Source of the DNA: Channallabes apus | Taxonomy: Eukaryota; Chordata; Actinopteri; Siluriformes; Clariidae | Assembly (NCBI GenBank): GCA_030522415.1 | Contig: CM060109.1 | Coordinates: forward strand, 34,106,892 to 34,170,891 | Reading direction: 5' to 3' | Length of the DNA: 64,000 nucleotides | Shown: piece by piece, positions 51,771-62,856 of the stretch | How the letters are laid out: each line of letters begins with the position of its first letter | How positions within the stretch are numbered: the first letter of the stretch is position 1 | Position numbers and translations under genes: made by a program | Notes under the pieces: generated by a model | Told to the model about the DNA's origin: nothing | Databases searched by the model: none | What the model saw: the letters and a program-made list of their open reading frames with translations, nothing else

Positions 51771-54700
51771 CTAAATAATGACATGAATGGATTTAAAAAA
51801 TGAGTGCATACATACTGTACATACATAAACAAGCAAACAAAAAATAAACATGTATACAAATAAATAAAGTATACAAAATATTCCAACATACTGTTTAATA
51901 TTTCCCATTGTTTGTTACAATATTGGTTTTCAAAATTTTTATTAATTATGTAATTAAATTATATCGTCTGACTTTTTTTATTTATTGTTTTTTTTCTGTC
52001 CTAATTAATTTCTGTAGCTAACATAATTTAACATAATTAACATGGTCACATTATTATGTCGCCCGGCCAATCATCTGATCAGCTATGATCTATAATCAAT
52101 CGATGTACTCAAGTGTAATTTACAATGTGTTTTGTCCAACAATCAATTAATCTTTATCATGAATGCAAGAATTTGAGAATTATTAAAAAATTGTTCCCTA
52201 GTAACGTTATTGTAAGCAATTTGAGCTGCAGTAATTGTTTTTATTTTTGAGTCATTACAAAATATCCTGACCTCAGGCCAAGGAAGAATTCTGTGTTTTC
52301 AGATGCTAGTCTGATGATGTTTTTAATATGTTATTACAGTGTGAATACAACATGAGAACACATTTTCACTTACATTTGGCATTTGATTTTCAGCTCCACC
52401 TACAAAAATATTAATAATTAGATGAGACCATCATGGAAATAAACACTGTAAAACTTTTTTCTTGTATTATCAGTGTATTATTCCAAATCCAATTTAGTTA
52501 CATGCTAAAAGCTGGCAAAAAAGTATAACTTTAAAAAAAAAATGCCCACACAATGCAATTTAAATTGTCAACTGCTACATGCAAGACACCAACCAGATAC
52601 ATGCTCAGCACAGCATGCAAAAGGGAAAAGCAACATTGTGTGCAACCTGAACACCATATCACCACACTGCATCCTACTATAATATTTTCATGAATGGCCT
52701 TAGGCACTATTTCCTAATAGGTTCATCTTACATACATCAGTTACATAGATATGTAAAATAAGAGAGAAAAATGAAGGCTAACTAGTATATCTCAAAATTT
52801 TATCATGGTCTCATAAGTGCCATGGCCTATACTGTACGTATATTATAATGAGTCTTAAAGGATCTCTGGGTGTTGATATGGTTTCAGTATGCAGTCTTGT
52901 GAAGCCCATACAGTTTTGATAATACAAGGAAATAAATATATGCTACGTAATTGTTAAAAAGGGAAACATAAATTATTTCCCTCTTTCCACCTTCTATTTT
53001 TTCCATATTCTATGTCCTAGGGCTATTGCAGACAGCATGTCAGTGTGTTGATGTGGAAGGACTTTGCACACTCAATGCTGTTTACCACAGAGATAGACCA
53101 GAACATTGAATGTGTTCTCTGCAGTGCCTGAGGGACAATCACATAGGTTACAAGGACTTCGGCTGCGAGAAGGAAAAGTAGGATGGCAGCATGAAGGCCT
53201 GGTAATGTCCAGCACCAAAAAACATAGTGAACAGGGACTGGTCTTTTACCTTGTTCAAAAAACTCCGATCTCCTTTTAAGATTTTTTAAAGAAAGGGATT
53301 CTAAATGGATAACAAAAAAATTAGAGAAAGGACACTTAAATAAATAAAATTGAGATTCATGGCTTCACATCGGAAAATAATTGCATTGAGAACAATTTTA
53401 TTCATATTCTTAAAATTTAAGCAAATGAACAAAAATTTAAAGCAATTTTAGAAAATTATTTTAAAAAATAATAAATAACTAACACACCAAGCATAACACA
53501 CCAAACACTACATCCACTGCACTTTCCATTCTGGTTAGTGTATCCCAGTCATAGAACTGGTAATTCAATGAGAAATATGCTTTACCGTTGCTTCTCAGAT
53601 TCACAGGTTCCTCACGAATTCCACCATTAATAACATTGGACGACAGACTCTACAACACAATATAATGGTGAAATAAAAAAATTAAAAAGTATTACAGCAA
53701 TAAAGAGTCACATTTCTTATGTACAGTGCTCAAGGTGCTTACATTGATAGAGTGGGAGCTGACATTCACAGTTTTCACAGTGGAATCCATAGCTGGGAGT
53801 GAGCTGAAGTTCAGGCTTGTGTTGGTATATGGCTCAGGAAAACCTAGAGGACCCGCACTGGTGAGATTGATGACCTTATGGCTTTTAAATGGAAGGGAAG
53901 GTAGGTCTTTTCCCCAATCTGATAATTGCGCATTGACACAGTCGTAGATTTTAAAAACACAGAATTAGCAACTATAATAGTAGACACAGGACTACACAGA
54001 AGCCTCTGACATACCAGCCTTACTATCAGGACTTTTTTTCTCACAGTGGGGTTTGACAGACAGACCACCTTCCCCTGCCATGCAATATGCAAAAATGCCA
54101 CACACCAGTATTACCAACAAGCATACACCTCTTAGTACACACATATACTCCAGGAGAGGATAAGTACTACATGTACACACAAACACATTGTGGCTTATTA
54201 GTATTAATAGTATAATGTAAGCTTTAATGGTAGACAGAACCTTATAATACAAGGGTAAGGAAATATGTTAATAAATGTAATAAACAGAATTCCTAATGGT
54301 ATATGCTTGCTGGTAAATATATGGACTGATACTTAATAGCAGATCACAATTCTGATTTAAGACTACAAGCATACATACACAGTAAGCAAAAACACACACG
54401 TAGTATGCATAAGAAAGATCTTAGGATTGGAAAACACAAAGACTGACGGGACATGAGCATACAGCCACACTGACAGATGCATGCACCTCATCAGGTGAGG
54501 CCCATAACATTAGACAACTGAAAATGTATCACTAATTTACTTTTTTTTTTTGTTTATAATAAACAAATATTATATCTCTAAAGACTTTTAGTTTTTTTTT
54601 CTTTTTAATGTTTAGCTTAGATCAAGAAAATATTACATGACTGTACAATAATAATCTTTTTTAAGTCGTTTATAATCTTTAGAATCTGACTAAACAAACC

Positions 54701-57700
54701 TGACTATGAGGAGAAATTTTTAAACATGCCCCTTTTTAAATTTTATTTAGGCCAATAGGTTATCAGTGTTACTTATTGCCCACAAAGACTAATGTACACT
54801 TTGCCCACATAATGGGAGCTTCACCAGCCCTGGAGGAACCACCTGCTATTTCAAATGAATTCCATGCACCACAACTTTCAAAACTGCAAAATGAATTGCA
54901 GTTTTAACAAAATGATTGGATATATTGGGTATAGCAATACTTGTTTTGCTTCATAGCAAACCAACTTGATTGTATAATTCCTTGCATCTGCCATACCTGC
55001 ATTGTCACTCGGGCATTGAAGGAATTGTTTCCTCAAATCAGACACTTAAAAACAAACTTACTGTTCTTTCCCTGTCTGCGGATGTCCATAAACAGACTAC
55101 CCTCCTGCAGGGCTTCATCCATGCTTCTTTTCCACTTATCATAGCTCATGTCTGCCACCTTCTGCCCATTAACTGCCAAGATTTTATCCCCAACCTGAAG
55201 GTGGCACATCTCCGCTGGACTACCTAAAAAATTTATAAGTAGACAGTTATACATGACAGAAATATGACTACAAACAATTAACAAAATAACAATTAACAAA
55301 ACAATTCTGTCTACTTAGGAGATGTTTGCAAAATTGTGGTCAAACTTGTAATGTAAAATAGCTAACTTTTTTTTTAACCTTTTAATAAACCACATATATT
55401 TAAATGCAAACCACATATATTTAATACTGAACTTAATACTCTACTGTAAGAGTACGGTGATTTTACAAATAAGTACAAAGTCACAGTATGTCCTTTGTTT
55501 AAGCACTTAAATACATCGCCTTTAGAATGCTGCTATATCTGTATAAATTTCATTCAATTATTCTTTCCTTGTGCATTGGAGCTTGTAACTAATCAGAGGT
55601 TAATTTATTTATTTTAAGCTTACACTTGAACAATTACAAAATGTGTTAATTACTATTTTTGTGCAGTATTGTCTAATTAATTCTTATAGTTAATTAGGTT
55701 ATACCTTGTTGTATAGATTTAACAACAACCCCTGTGGAATCCCAGTTAGACTGGAACCCAAAATCATGATTGCTTTTGGGTTTCTGATTCAGACTGATCC
55801 TCATATCACTGTAGTTTTCCTAGAAGACACACAGAGTTTAGCCAGTTTGAACCACCATTTAGCTTTAAAAATTTTACATTTCATTAAACATATAACTATG
55901 AAAAAAAGAATATTAACCATATATTGTTGTTTTTAAGGACATCATAATTCTAATATGTAAAGGTTGTCTTTGATAGATTATATAACTATACAGACTAAAC
56001 AAAAACACCTATATCTCAGTATGTACCTTCCATTATGGGTATTGCTTTTTGTTCATGTCAGTGAAAGCAGACCTCACCTGCTGTGTGCTGTTTACAGAAG
56101 ACACTGTTTTGGGTTGTGGTGCTACACGACTGACTGGAGTAACAGACGAGGAGGTCCGAATAGGGGGAAACACTTGCTCCTCTTCCTCCCCTTCATTCTC
56201 ATTACTGCTTTGCATTGAACTTGTTTTTGAATCTTCTTTCAAAAATGCTGCATAACGTTTAGGAGCTGAAACATTATTACTACTATTTGTCTCACCATTA
56301 AAGCGCTTTTGAGAGTCATCCACCTAGGAGCAGGAACAGGATAATATTATTGCGGAATTTTTAATAAAAATTGATCACTGCATATACAGTACTAAAACAT
56401 CAAACAATGTAGAGTACAACTGATTTAATCTCTGTGATGTCATTATCATAGTTCTATGCAGCAAAAAATACACAGACACTGAAATTACAGAGTCTCAGTA
56501 CACAACGCAAATAATTACTCACTGACTGATTATATACTGTATAATACAACAGGTAGTAGGTAATGTCCATCAATTCAAATCTTTTTACAATTGAGGCTTC
56601 TCACCGTATAGGCACGGGGCAGGGAGTTAACTTTGGTGCTTGTGGTGCCAAAAGGTCTAGGAGTGATGACAGAAGTGATCCGTGCACTATCTGATCTCTG
56701 GTAGCTCCTGGGGAGTGAGGCAGAAACTCGAGGTGCAATGGGTTGCTTTGTTTCTGCTGAAACTGGTTTATGCATGGAAGTCTGGCTTAGGTTTTGCCTA
56801 GGTGCAGGCACAGGGTTAAAGTTGTTGGATTTTGGAACTGGTTTAGAGCTGCTGTTGTCCTCAATTGGAGGACTGCTGATGTTGGTGATGGTGGGCTCTA
56901 GTAGGTTGGGTTTGCTGATGACACTGTTTTTAACTGGATAATCCATAATATCGTGGCTGACTGAGATGCTAGTTTCTTTTTCTTGACTTGTAGGTAGAGT
57001 GGTCCCTAAGCTGGACTGGATAGGATTGGAAGGTGTTTCTACCTCATCAGGAGGCAGACTGCCTACCTCAGGTTCATCATCTGCCAAACTGGGCAGAGAG
57101 TGGACTTTAGATCGGCTCATGGAATAGGGATTATCGACGGTGTAGCTGCGACGTGGTAAAACTCTGGTCTTGGGTGTTGGTTCATCAAAGACCTCCAGGT
57201 CTTCAGAAGTAGAGAAGGTAGAAAAACGACTCTTGAAGCCTGGCTCTCGGCTTTCCCTGCATAGTGATGAGAGAAGAGTATGGATGCAACCCATATTAAA
57301 TCACACTCACACACACAAGATGCATTTTCCCTAATGCGATTAATAATGTAGAGTTATATAGACCTTCGTAGTACAGTAACTGCATTTATGACTAGGGAAA
57401 ACATTAGTTACCCTAGTGACACCTTTTTCAAGACAGACATCTTTGTGTATGTGCACTTTACCTCTCCTCTTCCATTTCCTTGAAGGTCTTTGATCTCCTG
57501 GTGCCACTGCCTGAAGTAAGTATCTCAATCTGCTCTCTCTCTTCTTTTTTCTTCATGATATCAGAGTTAACACTCTTGCGCCTGTTTTTCCATTTAGTGA
57601 GATCCTGAAAACACGACAATGATGCTTTAAGATCCATAACCTGCTTTCACATACTTAGTCAAAGACAAAGAAAAAAAGCAGCAAGGCGTCAGAGGTAAAG

Positions 57701-60700
57701 AGATGTAGGGAGAGGAAAAAGCTAGGGGAACATGATTATATTTTCAGGTGCACTATTTATTTTCTTGACTCTGTTTGCCTAGTGCATTTAGGTCCAGCAT
57801 GTGACCTAAATACTGTTTGCAGAAAAGTAAATTTCTAACACAATCACCTTCACATAGAAGGTTTACCCTAAGACATATGAAACTTGTAAAAAAATAAGAG
57901 GCATACATGCAGTAAAATTAAGCACAAAAAAATACAGCCACCCTCACAACGCAGACGATCAAAAAATGTACTGTTGCCAATGAAAAATTGGAAGTCAGAT
58001 CAGTCAAGCTAATACTCACATCCTGCCATTTGTCTTCATTATGCTTTATCTTTTCACGCATTTTCTGTAGATCCTCATACTGAACCTTTTGGACTGGCTC
58101 CTCAACAGGAATGTCACCCAACGACTGAGACCTGGAAGCACAAATTCACAGAGTGATGCTTAATTGAATGGATGGATGGAAGAAAGGAAGGGAAGGAGGG
58201 AGAGAGGGAGGAAGAAAGAAAATACTTATTATACAAACTGAGCTTATTTACATGTATACAGAAAATATCAAAAAAGGAAAAAAGTTTCATTGAATGGTTA
58301 TTTTAAAACTTTTACTTATGTTTTGTTGATATACAGTATACAATAGACCATTTACTTTAGTGTTAGGATATCTGTTGTGTTATTATTAGTATTAGCATCA
58401 TTATTAAAAAAAAAATTATAATTATAATATTTAAAAAATCCTGAATTACTGATGCACTACTCCTCATCACAGTGCAATGCAAATATGATTTTACTAGCTA
58501 GCATGGTATGTATCTGTTGACTCCTCTTTGTTTGACTTGGACTGTAGCAGTTAGGAACCAAGGTAATGTAAGTAATGTTAGTTTAGTTTAGTTCCACGGC
58601 AAGCATAACCACAAAAAAGCGTAACGCGACATGACAACACAAGTGGACATATCATGCCACATTTCGGGCCCCAGATGTCTACTCACCCATCACTATCTGA
58701 GGCCTTTTGCAAAAGTCTAGAGAACCAAAAAGAACCACACAGAAGCCAGGTCATTTTGTTTATTTTGTGGCTGACACAAAATAGGTTCAATCAAATGCAA
58801 AAATGTTCCAGGTTCAGTTACCAGAGAATCTCTCTCTCTCTCTCTTTTTTTTTTTTTTTTTTTACAGGGCAAAGAAGTAGCAGTTATACATTAGATATCA
58901 CTTTTCTACATCCTGCTGTGTGACTACAGACACAAGCTACTGGCACTATCCCCCCTAAGGGAAAGTTAGAGGAAACACAAATGTTGTGCAGAATAACTCT
59001 TCATAATATGTTAAACGTGTAAATGTACTCTGCCAAGTACTTTTTTTTTTGCATGCTAAATTGCATGCTGGGATGTTTTGAAAGTATGTTTCTATAGACA
59101 CAAAAGTTAAATTTCTAGCTTTTACAGCATCTCATGGTAATGGGGAATTTCTAAGCAGCAGTCTTGTAAAGGGAGGCTGTGTCTGGCTGTGCTATTTATA
59201 GACATTACTCAGGTTTTCACATTCTTCAACAGCTTTGCCTATTACACTCCCACTTCCACAAGTACATGTGAAGTTCTGACTCTCTTTTAGGGAAAAGTTA
59301 GCTGACTAAATTGGAAGCTTTTTTTTGTTAGGTAAATTAATCACAAAAGCTTTTAGTAATACTTTTATTTATCAGATAAGCAGAATATGACAAAATGCCA
59401 GGCAACCCCAATCCTTAAAAAAAAAAAAACAGAACTGTAATTCATTAACTTAGAAACATTTTAATAGCACTGACATTTTAATTTTTGCTGATATTATGAC
59501 AAATTCAGACTCATGCATTCTTAATGTATTTGTATATATTTGAAAACATACCGGCAATAAACTTTAACAAATAAAAGGTTTAATACTGTTTACAAAGTTC
59601 CCTAGCCTATTCATTATACATACTGTAATGATCTCAAAATTATTACCAGTAATCACAAGCTTAAAGTGCAATAGAATACCATACACAAGCATACTTAAAC
59701 AATCCATGTTAGACTACAAATGGGATAATTATAAAAAGGCATATCAGACACCATGAAATCATGCAGGGATTCGGGTCATTCCTACACACTTAGAAGCCTA
59801 ACCTCTCCACCATCAGCCTCTTCTTATATCTCAGGTGACTGGCCTCTCTGATGGCCTGCCATTTTTGGAGATCTTCTTCACTGCAGAATGAAGGCACACT
59901 TGGGCCTATTTGAGCTGATCTCTGAAGTGCCTCAGTGGGATTCTGGGCATGAACAATTCCAAGCTTCCTAACAAGCATATCATCTGATCTTTGGTGTGGC
60001 TCTCCCATCTTTTTTGCAGGTGCCTGGGCAGCCACATTTATTGGTGGGCAGGAGGCAAATATCTTGGCTTGAAGTTTATGCGGCAGCACCCAGGGCTCAG
60101 GAATAGGCACTGGGTGGTAATTATTGGGTGCTCCTGAAAGTGGGCGCAGTGTAGACTGATGCTGTAACCTGCGTGTGACCACATCATCTTTTTCAATGTC
60201 AGGGTATGTAAATTTGTCATCACAGTGTTGAATGACCACTCTGATCGATGGCTCAGATCTGTGATGTGAAGTAAGTAGATCTCCATATTTCATCATAGCC
60301 AGCTCGGTGTTAGAGTGGAAGGCACATGTGCGGCGGCTAAACATGTCATCGTTTTCCAAGTTAGGGAGAATTTCCTCAGATACATTGTAGGGGTCGTTAG
60401 GGTGCTCCCGCCCTAATTGTGGGTGTCTCTTGCACTTAAAGAGTCTTGGACCTGAACTGGGGTCTGGGCTTGGCCAAAAATCAGGGAACTGAAATCTTTG
60501 GGCCCCAGATGTATGTTGAGCGAGCATAACTGGTTGTGTGGTAGAACTGGATGTCAAGTAAAATAGAAAAGAAGAAAGCAGAAGAATTTCAGAGGATAAG
60601 GATAGTGTGCAAAAGTACAAGACAGCTCGATTTGCTTCTTTTTAAATTTACTTTTTCCTTATTAATACATAATTTCCTTATTTAAAAAAATACTTATTAT

Positions 60701-62856
60701 ATTATAACTTGTTCTAAAATCTAAGTCATTTGTGCAAAACATATGTAAAATAGTACTGGCGTATGTGAGTTCATTTTACAGTATATGATCCATACATAAT
60801 ACATAAATCCTGGCTGATGTGGTATTAGTTATTTGCTGAGATGAACATCATTCATACGTTTAATGTGGTGTGAAGTAAACAGTGTAGGTCAGTAAAGAAA
60901 AGCTGAATAAGTGAATAGTTAGTGTGTGATTGCCAGCTAATTTGAAGCCTGAGCTACTGTGTGTGAGGGTGTGACAAGGACCTGGGAGTGATGGGACAGA
61001 GTAGTGCTGAAGTTTGTGCGTGTGAGAAAGGGGGTTCAGAATGAGAGGGAGAGGACACACAGAGCTGGGGACTGACATCACAGTCGGAGTCCTCTGAGGA
61101 TGAGCCAGACTTCTTCTGGCTAGACGCAAGTGCAGATCATGAAGAGAAAGTACAGAGAAGGGAGACAGGAAAAAACAGAGAGAAAACCCCAAACCTATTA
61201 GCCAGGAAAAAGAAGACCAGTAATGTAGACCAAACAAATGAAGTTATAGTAACGTATTCTGATCACATGCAAAGACTGAAGTAAAAGACGATCAAATATT
61301 TATAGTTAAATGACACCATAAGTGGGTAGCTATTACAAGTCTCCAAAAATAGCAATAGTTAAATATGTAGCTTTAATTTATATCTACTGTATGTATATCA
61401 TGTCAGTTGCTGTTTTTCACCAGTGCCGGACAGACCTGAAGCCCTGGATCTTTCGGTACCAGGGCCGACGCTGAGAGCCCAGTCTGATTTTCTGCACATG
61501 CATGTCTTCCTCTGGTGTCCAAAACTTTGGAAGAAATTTATCATAATGTGCAGTGGAAATGGGCTGGGATACCATCTGGCCCACTTTACGAGCATAAAGG
61601 TCATCATGAACAGGATCAGCACAACCAATCTCATTGTCATCTTCTTCTGAGTCATCGTACATGTAGACATCAGCAGATGCAGACCTCCTAGCAGCCTTCT
61701 GAGGAGGCCTAGATTCACTGCTACTCAAGAGAGAGCCGAATGGATGAGTAATCGCACATGGCCACTTATTAGCACACTATAAACCATCCATGAAAATGTT
61801 ATCTATTAACACAAATTAACACTAATTAAATGTAACAAAAATAAAGGTGGTCAGAGATTTAAACAAGAAAAAAGACAAAATGTAAAATACAGGGGGAAAA
61901 AAATGAGAAAAGAAGATATATGAATGATATATAAATGATATATGTTATACTGAAACACAACAGGCTCTGGAGAGTGTCTGACCTGAGATAGGTCAAAGTT
62001 GCCTGGGGTACATTAGTAACCATGACCTTTGGCCTGGTGGTTTGGGGCATAGAGGTGGAGTCCCCTGAGGTCATGGGTAATGCAAAGTTGGTGGGTTTGA
62101 CGACAGGTGAGGTGTGAAAACGGCGGCTGGCCAAATCATCATGGAGCAAGTCAGGGTCTGGACGGTCTGCCTCTGAATCACTGCTCTCATACCCGAACAG
62201 CCAGGAAGCTTGAGTAGACTTTTGAGTGCCTTGTTCACTGGTGGAGGACAAGCCTGTGCCTATCCTGTTACCATATTTTTATCATCCAGGAATTGGCACA
62301 GACATGCACGCATGCAGGAAGAATCACACACATACGTACAACAGTGTGGCATGAAAAGGGAAAGGCATTCTGAAATTTTCCACTTGTCATCAAACAAAGT
62401 CTCACCAATCATATAAGCTAATCATATAAGTAGCACCATTTAGTTATCTGTGTTCAAGCAGAAAGTGAAGCTTTACTCTTTCTTCAAACTGAAACACTGA
62501 TGTACTAGAGCTCCCTGAAAGAATCATAGGAGACTCATCTACTGTAATGGATAATGCCTGCAAACTAGGTCACCTTGAAATAAATAATCACATAAATGTC
62601 TGTTTGGGATGACTGACATTACCTAGAGAAAGATCCATCCTCCTCTGTGAACATGGGACTGGCCCAGCTGCGTCTGTTATCATCACTTTGACTGTCGGTG
62701 CGCTTCTTGCGTAGTGGCACTGGAACATAGCCCGACTGCTTGTCTTTGCTTGGCAGAAACTGGTTGAACTGAGTGGTAGACTTTGGAGTCATAACCAGTG
62801 AGCGGCGATAGTCCTTGTTTTCTGACATCGTGAATATCCGCTCTGTTTCGGTGTAG
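46644..62856 (-). CDS. lmo7: Lmo7 (LIM domain only 7), 3' 25 coding exons; 5' part outside the window
   Basis: Exons in order of translation: 62623-62856, 61983-62237, 61436-61720, 59803-60546, 58687-58716, 58020-58131, 57462-57604, 56605-57256, 56078-56323, 55705-55819, 55062-55223, 53743-53918, 53586-53649, 52374-52399, 51493-51600, 51058-51147, 49876-50282, 49427-49468, 49207-49262, 48868-48996, 48370-48571, 47898-48158, 47552-47660, 46967-47069, 46644-46666. Every junction keeps the frame, about 4.77 kb or 1,590 codons in all. Domains: an acidic repeat region (DUF4757-like), a PDZ domain, a charged coiled coil and a C-terminal LIM domain. The calponin-homology domain expected at the N-terminus lies beyond 64 kb. 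Lmo7 is a scaffold at adherens junctions and on actin that binds afadin, alpha-actinin and emerin. The nearest relative, LIMCH1, has no PDZ, so the PDZ exons support Lmo7. Which teleost paralog (a or b) is unknown. Confidence 0.95.
46967..47069 (-). CDS. lmo7: lmo7 exon: LIM domain, second zinc finger
   Basis: Encodes CIKCKTDLGGSEIGAEVRIR then NKQLFCNSCYMRIK. It supplies Cys-x2-Cys and a Cys-x2-Cys pair. Reading past the donor would end after KSKPSLTLYINRDE, a possible alternative C-terminus. Confidence 0.95.
47552..47660 (-). CDS. lmo7: lmo7 exon: LIM domain, first zinc finger
   Basis: Encodes SVSGKKMCTNCAMPLGKGAA then MIIESLGLCYHLHCFK. Zinc ligands Cys-x2-Cys and His-x2-Cys are present. 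Confidence 0.95.
47898..48158 (-). CDS. lmo7: lmo7 exon: Ser-rich linker before LIM
   Basis: Begins RGESLDNLD and is then Ser/Thr/Pro-rich, ending in SSSRNR. Highly conserved at its start and variable later. Confidence 0.9.
48370..48571 (-). CDS. lmo7: lmo7 exon: basic helix and DSSWIRQ
   Basis: Encodes QAEVERQQIIQDMKKKNALL then TDSSWIRQNAM and PTSLPMRR. DSSWIRQ is a strongly conserved LMO7/LIMCH1 word. Confidence 0.92.
48737..48854. repeat. Intronic repeat, copy 1 of an inverted pair
   Basis: Shares about 120 bp with 52038-52160 on the opposite strand, including ATAGATCATAGCTGATCAGA. Family unknown. Confidence 0.75.
48868..48996 (-). CDS. lmo7: lmo7 exon: GWLLEEELRRKKDPHVLR
   Basis: Encodes WLLEEELRRKKDPHVLRQQT then ASELELERRNILSAMRYSNP. 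The acceptor CTGGCAG was chosen because only it keeps the frame with the exon before. Confidence 0.9.
49207..49262 (-). CDS. lmo7: lmo7 exon: KSKSTPELDDIDRTDIK
   Basis: 56-bp exon; STPELDDIDRTD is typical of LMO7 close to its C-terminal part. Confidence 0.88.
49427..49468 (-). CDS. lmo7: lmo7 exon: DGEYTFPELSYLHR
   Basis: Small 42-bp exon with good GT-AG borders; in frame. Confidence 0.82.
49876..50282 (-). CDS. lmo7: lmo7 exon: long charged helix
   Basis: About 135 residues almost wholly of Glu, Lys, Arg, Gln and Leu, built from imperfect copies of a unit like KKEEQKRLEEE. It is likely a coiled coil or a single stable alpha-helix. The DNA is itself repetitive (repeats of AAGGCGCTTCTGTTCCTC on the plus strand). 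Confidence 0.92.
50593..50738. repeat. Intronic direct repeat, copy 1
   Basis: About 140 bp near-identical to 51208-51343, 615 bp further on, including TTGATATTAAGTAAACACCT. Confidence 0.85.
51058..51147 (-). CDS. lmo7: lmo7 exon: EKYRRDQEKMDEEFRKAQ
   Basis: Ninety bases in phase 0 at both ends; continues the coiled coil from the exon before. Confidence 0.92.
51208..51343. repeat. Intronic direct repeat, copy 2
   Basis: Second copy of 50593-50738. The coding exon 51058-51147 lies between the copies. Confidence 0.85.
51493..51600 (-). CDS. lmo7: lmo7 exon: WDPEEERRRQEKWQKEQ
   Basis: Encodes QLASSLSTSSTRWSWDPEEE then RRRQEKWQKEQDRQLQ, the start of the coiled coil and a strong LMO7 signature. 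Confidence 0.93.
52038..52160. repeat. Intronic repeat, copy 2 of an inverted pair
   Basis: Inverted partner of 48737-48854, about 3.2 kb away in the same gene. Confidence 0.75.
52374..52399 (-). CDS. lmo7: lmo7 26-bp microexon
   Basis: Encodes GAENQMPN between TTTTTGTAG and AAAT|GTAAGT. Its 26 bases are needed, with the one base left from the exon before, to keep the frame. Confidence 0.7.
52400..53585. other. lmo7 intron
   Basis: AT-rich intron; no element family recognised. Confidence 0.4.
53586..53649 (-). CDS. lmo7: lmo7 exon: SLSSNVINGG
   Basis: A 64-bp exon with good splice borders, encoding SLSSNVINGGIREEPVNLRS. Confidence 0.82.
53743..53918 (-). CDS. lmo7: lmo7 exon: WGKDLPSLPFKS
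   Basis: Encodes NWGKDLPSLPFKSHKVINLT and a Ser/Asn-rich tail up to SHSIN. The acceptor TTATCAG was chosen because it keeps the frame from the PDZ exon. Confidence 0.82.
53919..55061. other. lmo7 intron before the WGKDLP exon
   Basis: No element or exon recognised. Confidence 0.4.
55062..55223 (-). CDS. lmo7: lmo7 exon: PDZ domain, second half
   Basis: Encodes SPAEMCHLQVGDKILAVNGQ and KVADMSYDKWKRSMDEAL, ending LFMDIRRQGKN. The GDKILAVNG strand-turn is the PDZ hallmark. Confidence 0.95.
55705..55819 (-). CDS. lmo7: lmo7 exon: PDZ domain, first half
   Basis: Encodes ENYSDMRISLNQKPKSNHDF then GFQSNWDSTGVVVKSIQQG. GFQ replaces the usual GLGF carboxylate loop, as in LMO7. Confidence 0.92.
56078..56323 (-). 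CDS. lmo7: lmo7 exon: acidic linker before PDZ
   Basis: Encodes VDDSQKRFNGETNSSNNV, then SSNENEGEEEEQVFPPI and SVNSTQQ. In phase 0 at both ends. Confidence 0.88.
56605..57256 (-). CDS. lmo7: lmo7 large exon: Ser/Pro-rich linker
   Basis: Low-complexity region of 217 codons, opening with FKSRFSTFSTSEDLEVFDEP and RRSYTVDNPYSMSRSKVHSL and rich in Ser, Pro and Asn. It contains PxxP-type stretches (NPVPAPRQN) and ends LPRAYT. Confidence 0.9.
57462..57604 (-). CDS. lmo7: lmo7 exon: DLTKWKNRRKS
   Basis: Encodes DLTKWKNRRKSVNSDIMKKK then EEREQIEIL and SKTFKEMEEER, a basic helical region conserved in the family. Confidence 0.92.
58020..58131 (-). CDS. lmo7: lmo7 exon: GDIPVEEP
   Basis: Encodes SQSLGDIPVEEPVQKVQYED and MREKIKHNEDKWQD, a conserved LMO7/LIMCH1 block. 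Confidence 0.92.
58160..58225. repeat. Purine-rich (GGAA/GGAT)-type simple repeat
   Basis: Stretch of GGATGGAT, GGAAG and GAGGGAGG units in an lmo7 intron. Confidence 0.85.
58687..58716 (-). CDS. lmo7: lmo7 30-bp microexon
   Basis: Encodes about ten residues (LLQKASDSDG) between the acceptor TTCTCTAG and donor GATGG|GTGAGT. It is in phase with both neighbours and could be skipped without a frame change. Confidence 0.75.
58717..59802. other. lmo7 intron
   Basis: Contains (TC)n and poly-T at 58828-58863; nothing else recognised. Confidence 0.4.
59803..60546 (-). CDS. lmo7: lmo7 large exon: three further DD-repeat copies
   Basis: A 744-bp exon with LENDDMFSRRTCAFHS, IEKDDVVTRRLQHQS and QRSDDMLVRKLGIVHA, then the end EEDLQKWQAIREASHLRYKK. 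The last phrase is typical of LMO7/LIMCH1. Confidence 0.92.
61060..61135 (-). other. Possible alternative lmo7 exon
   Basis: After an acceptor TCTAG the minus strand reads KKSGSSSEDSDCDVSPQ, an acidic phrase much like neighbouring Lmo7 exons. No convincing donor was found, so it may be a skipped, lost or lightly used exon. Confidence 0.35.
61436..61720 (-). CDS. lmo7: lmo7 exon: second DD-repeat copy
   Basis: Contains YMYDDSEEDDNEIGCADPVH then DDLYARK and KFLPKFWTPEEDMHVQKIRL. The end GFR and acceptor phase join to the next exon. Confidence 0.88.
61983..62237 (-). CDS. lmo7: lmo7 exon: first DD-repeat copy
   Basis: Contains ESSDSEADRPDPDLLHDDLA followed by SRRFHTSP. The acceptor is CCACCAG; an upstream TAG at about 62258 is an alternative start of the exon. 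Confidence 0.8.
62623..62856 (-). CDS. lmo7: lmo7 exon: FNQFLPSK / NRRSWASP region
   Basis: Encodes YTETERIFTMSENKDYRRSL, FNQFLPSKDKQSGYVPVPLR and DDNRRSWASPMFTEEDGSFS. The last part is a signature shared with mammalian LMO7. First lmo7 exon in the window. Confidence 0.92.

Noticed and set aside
60860..61237. Minus-strand frame of 125 codons in an lmo7 intron
   Set aside because: No similarity to Lmo7 in this frame and no suitable splice borders; only the phrase in the neighbouring frame at 61060-61135 looked exon-like.
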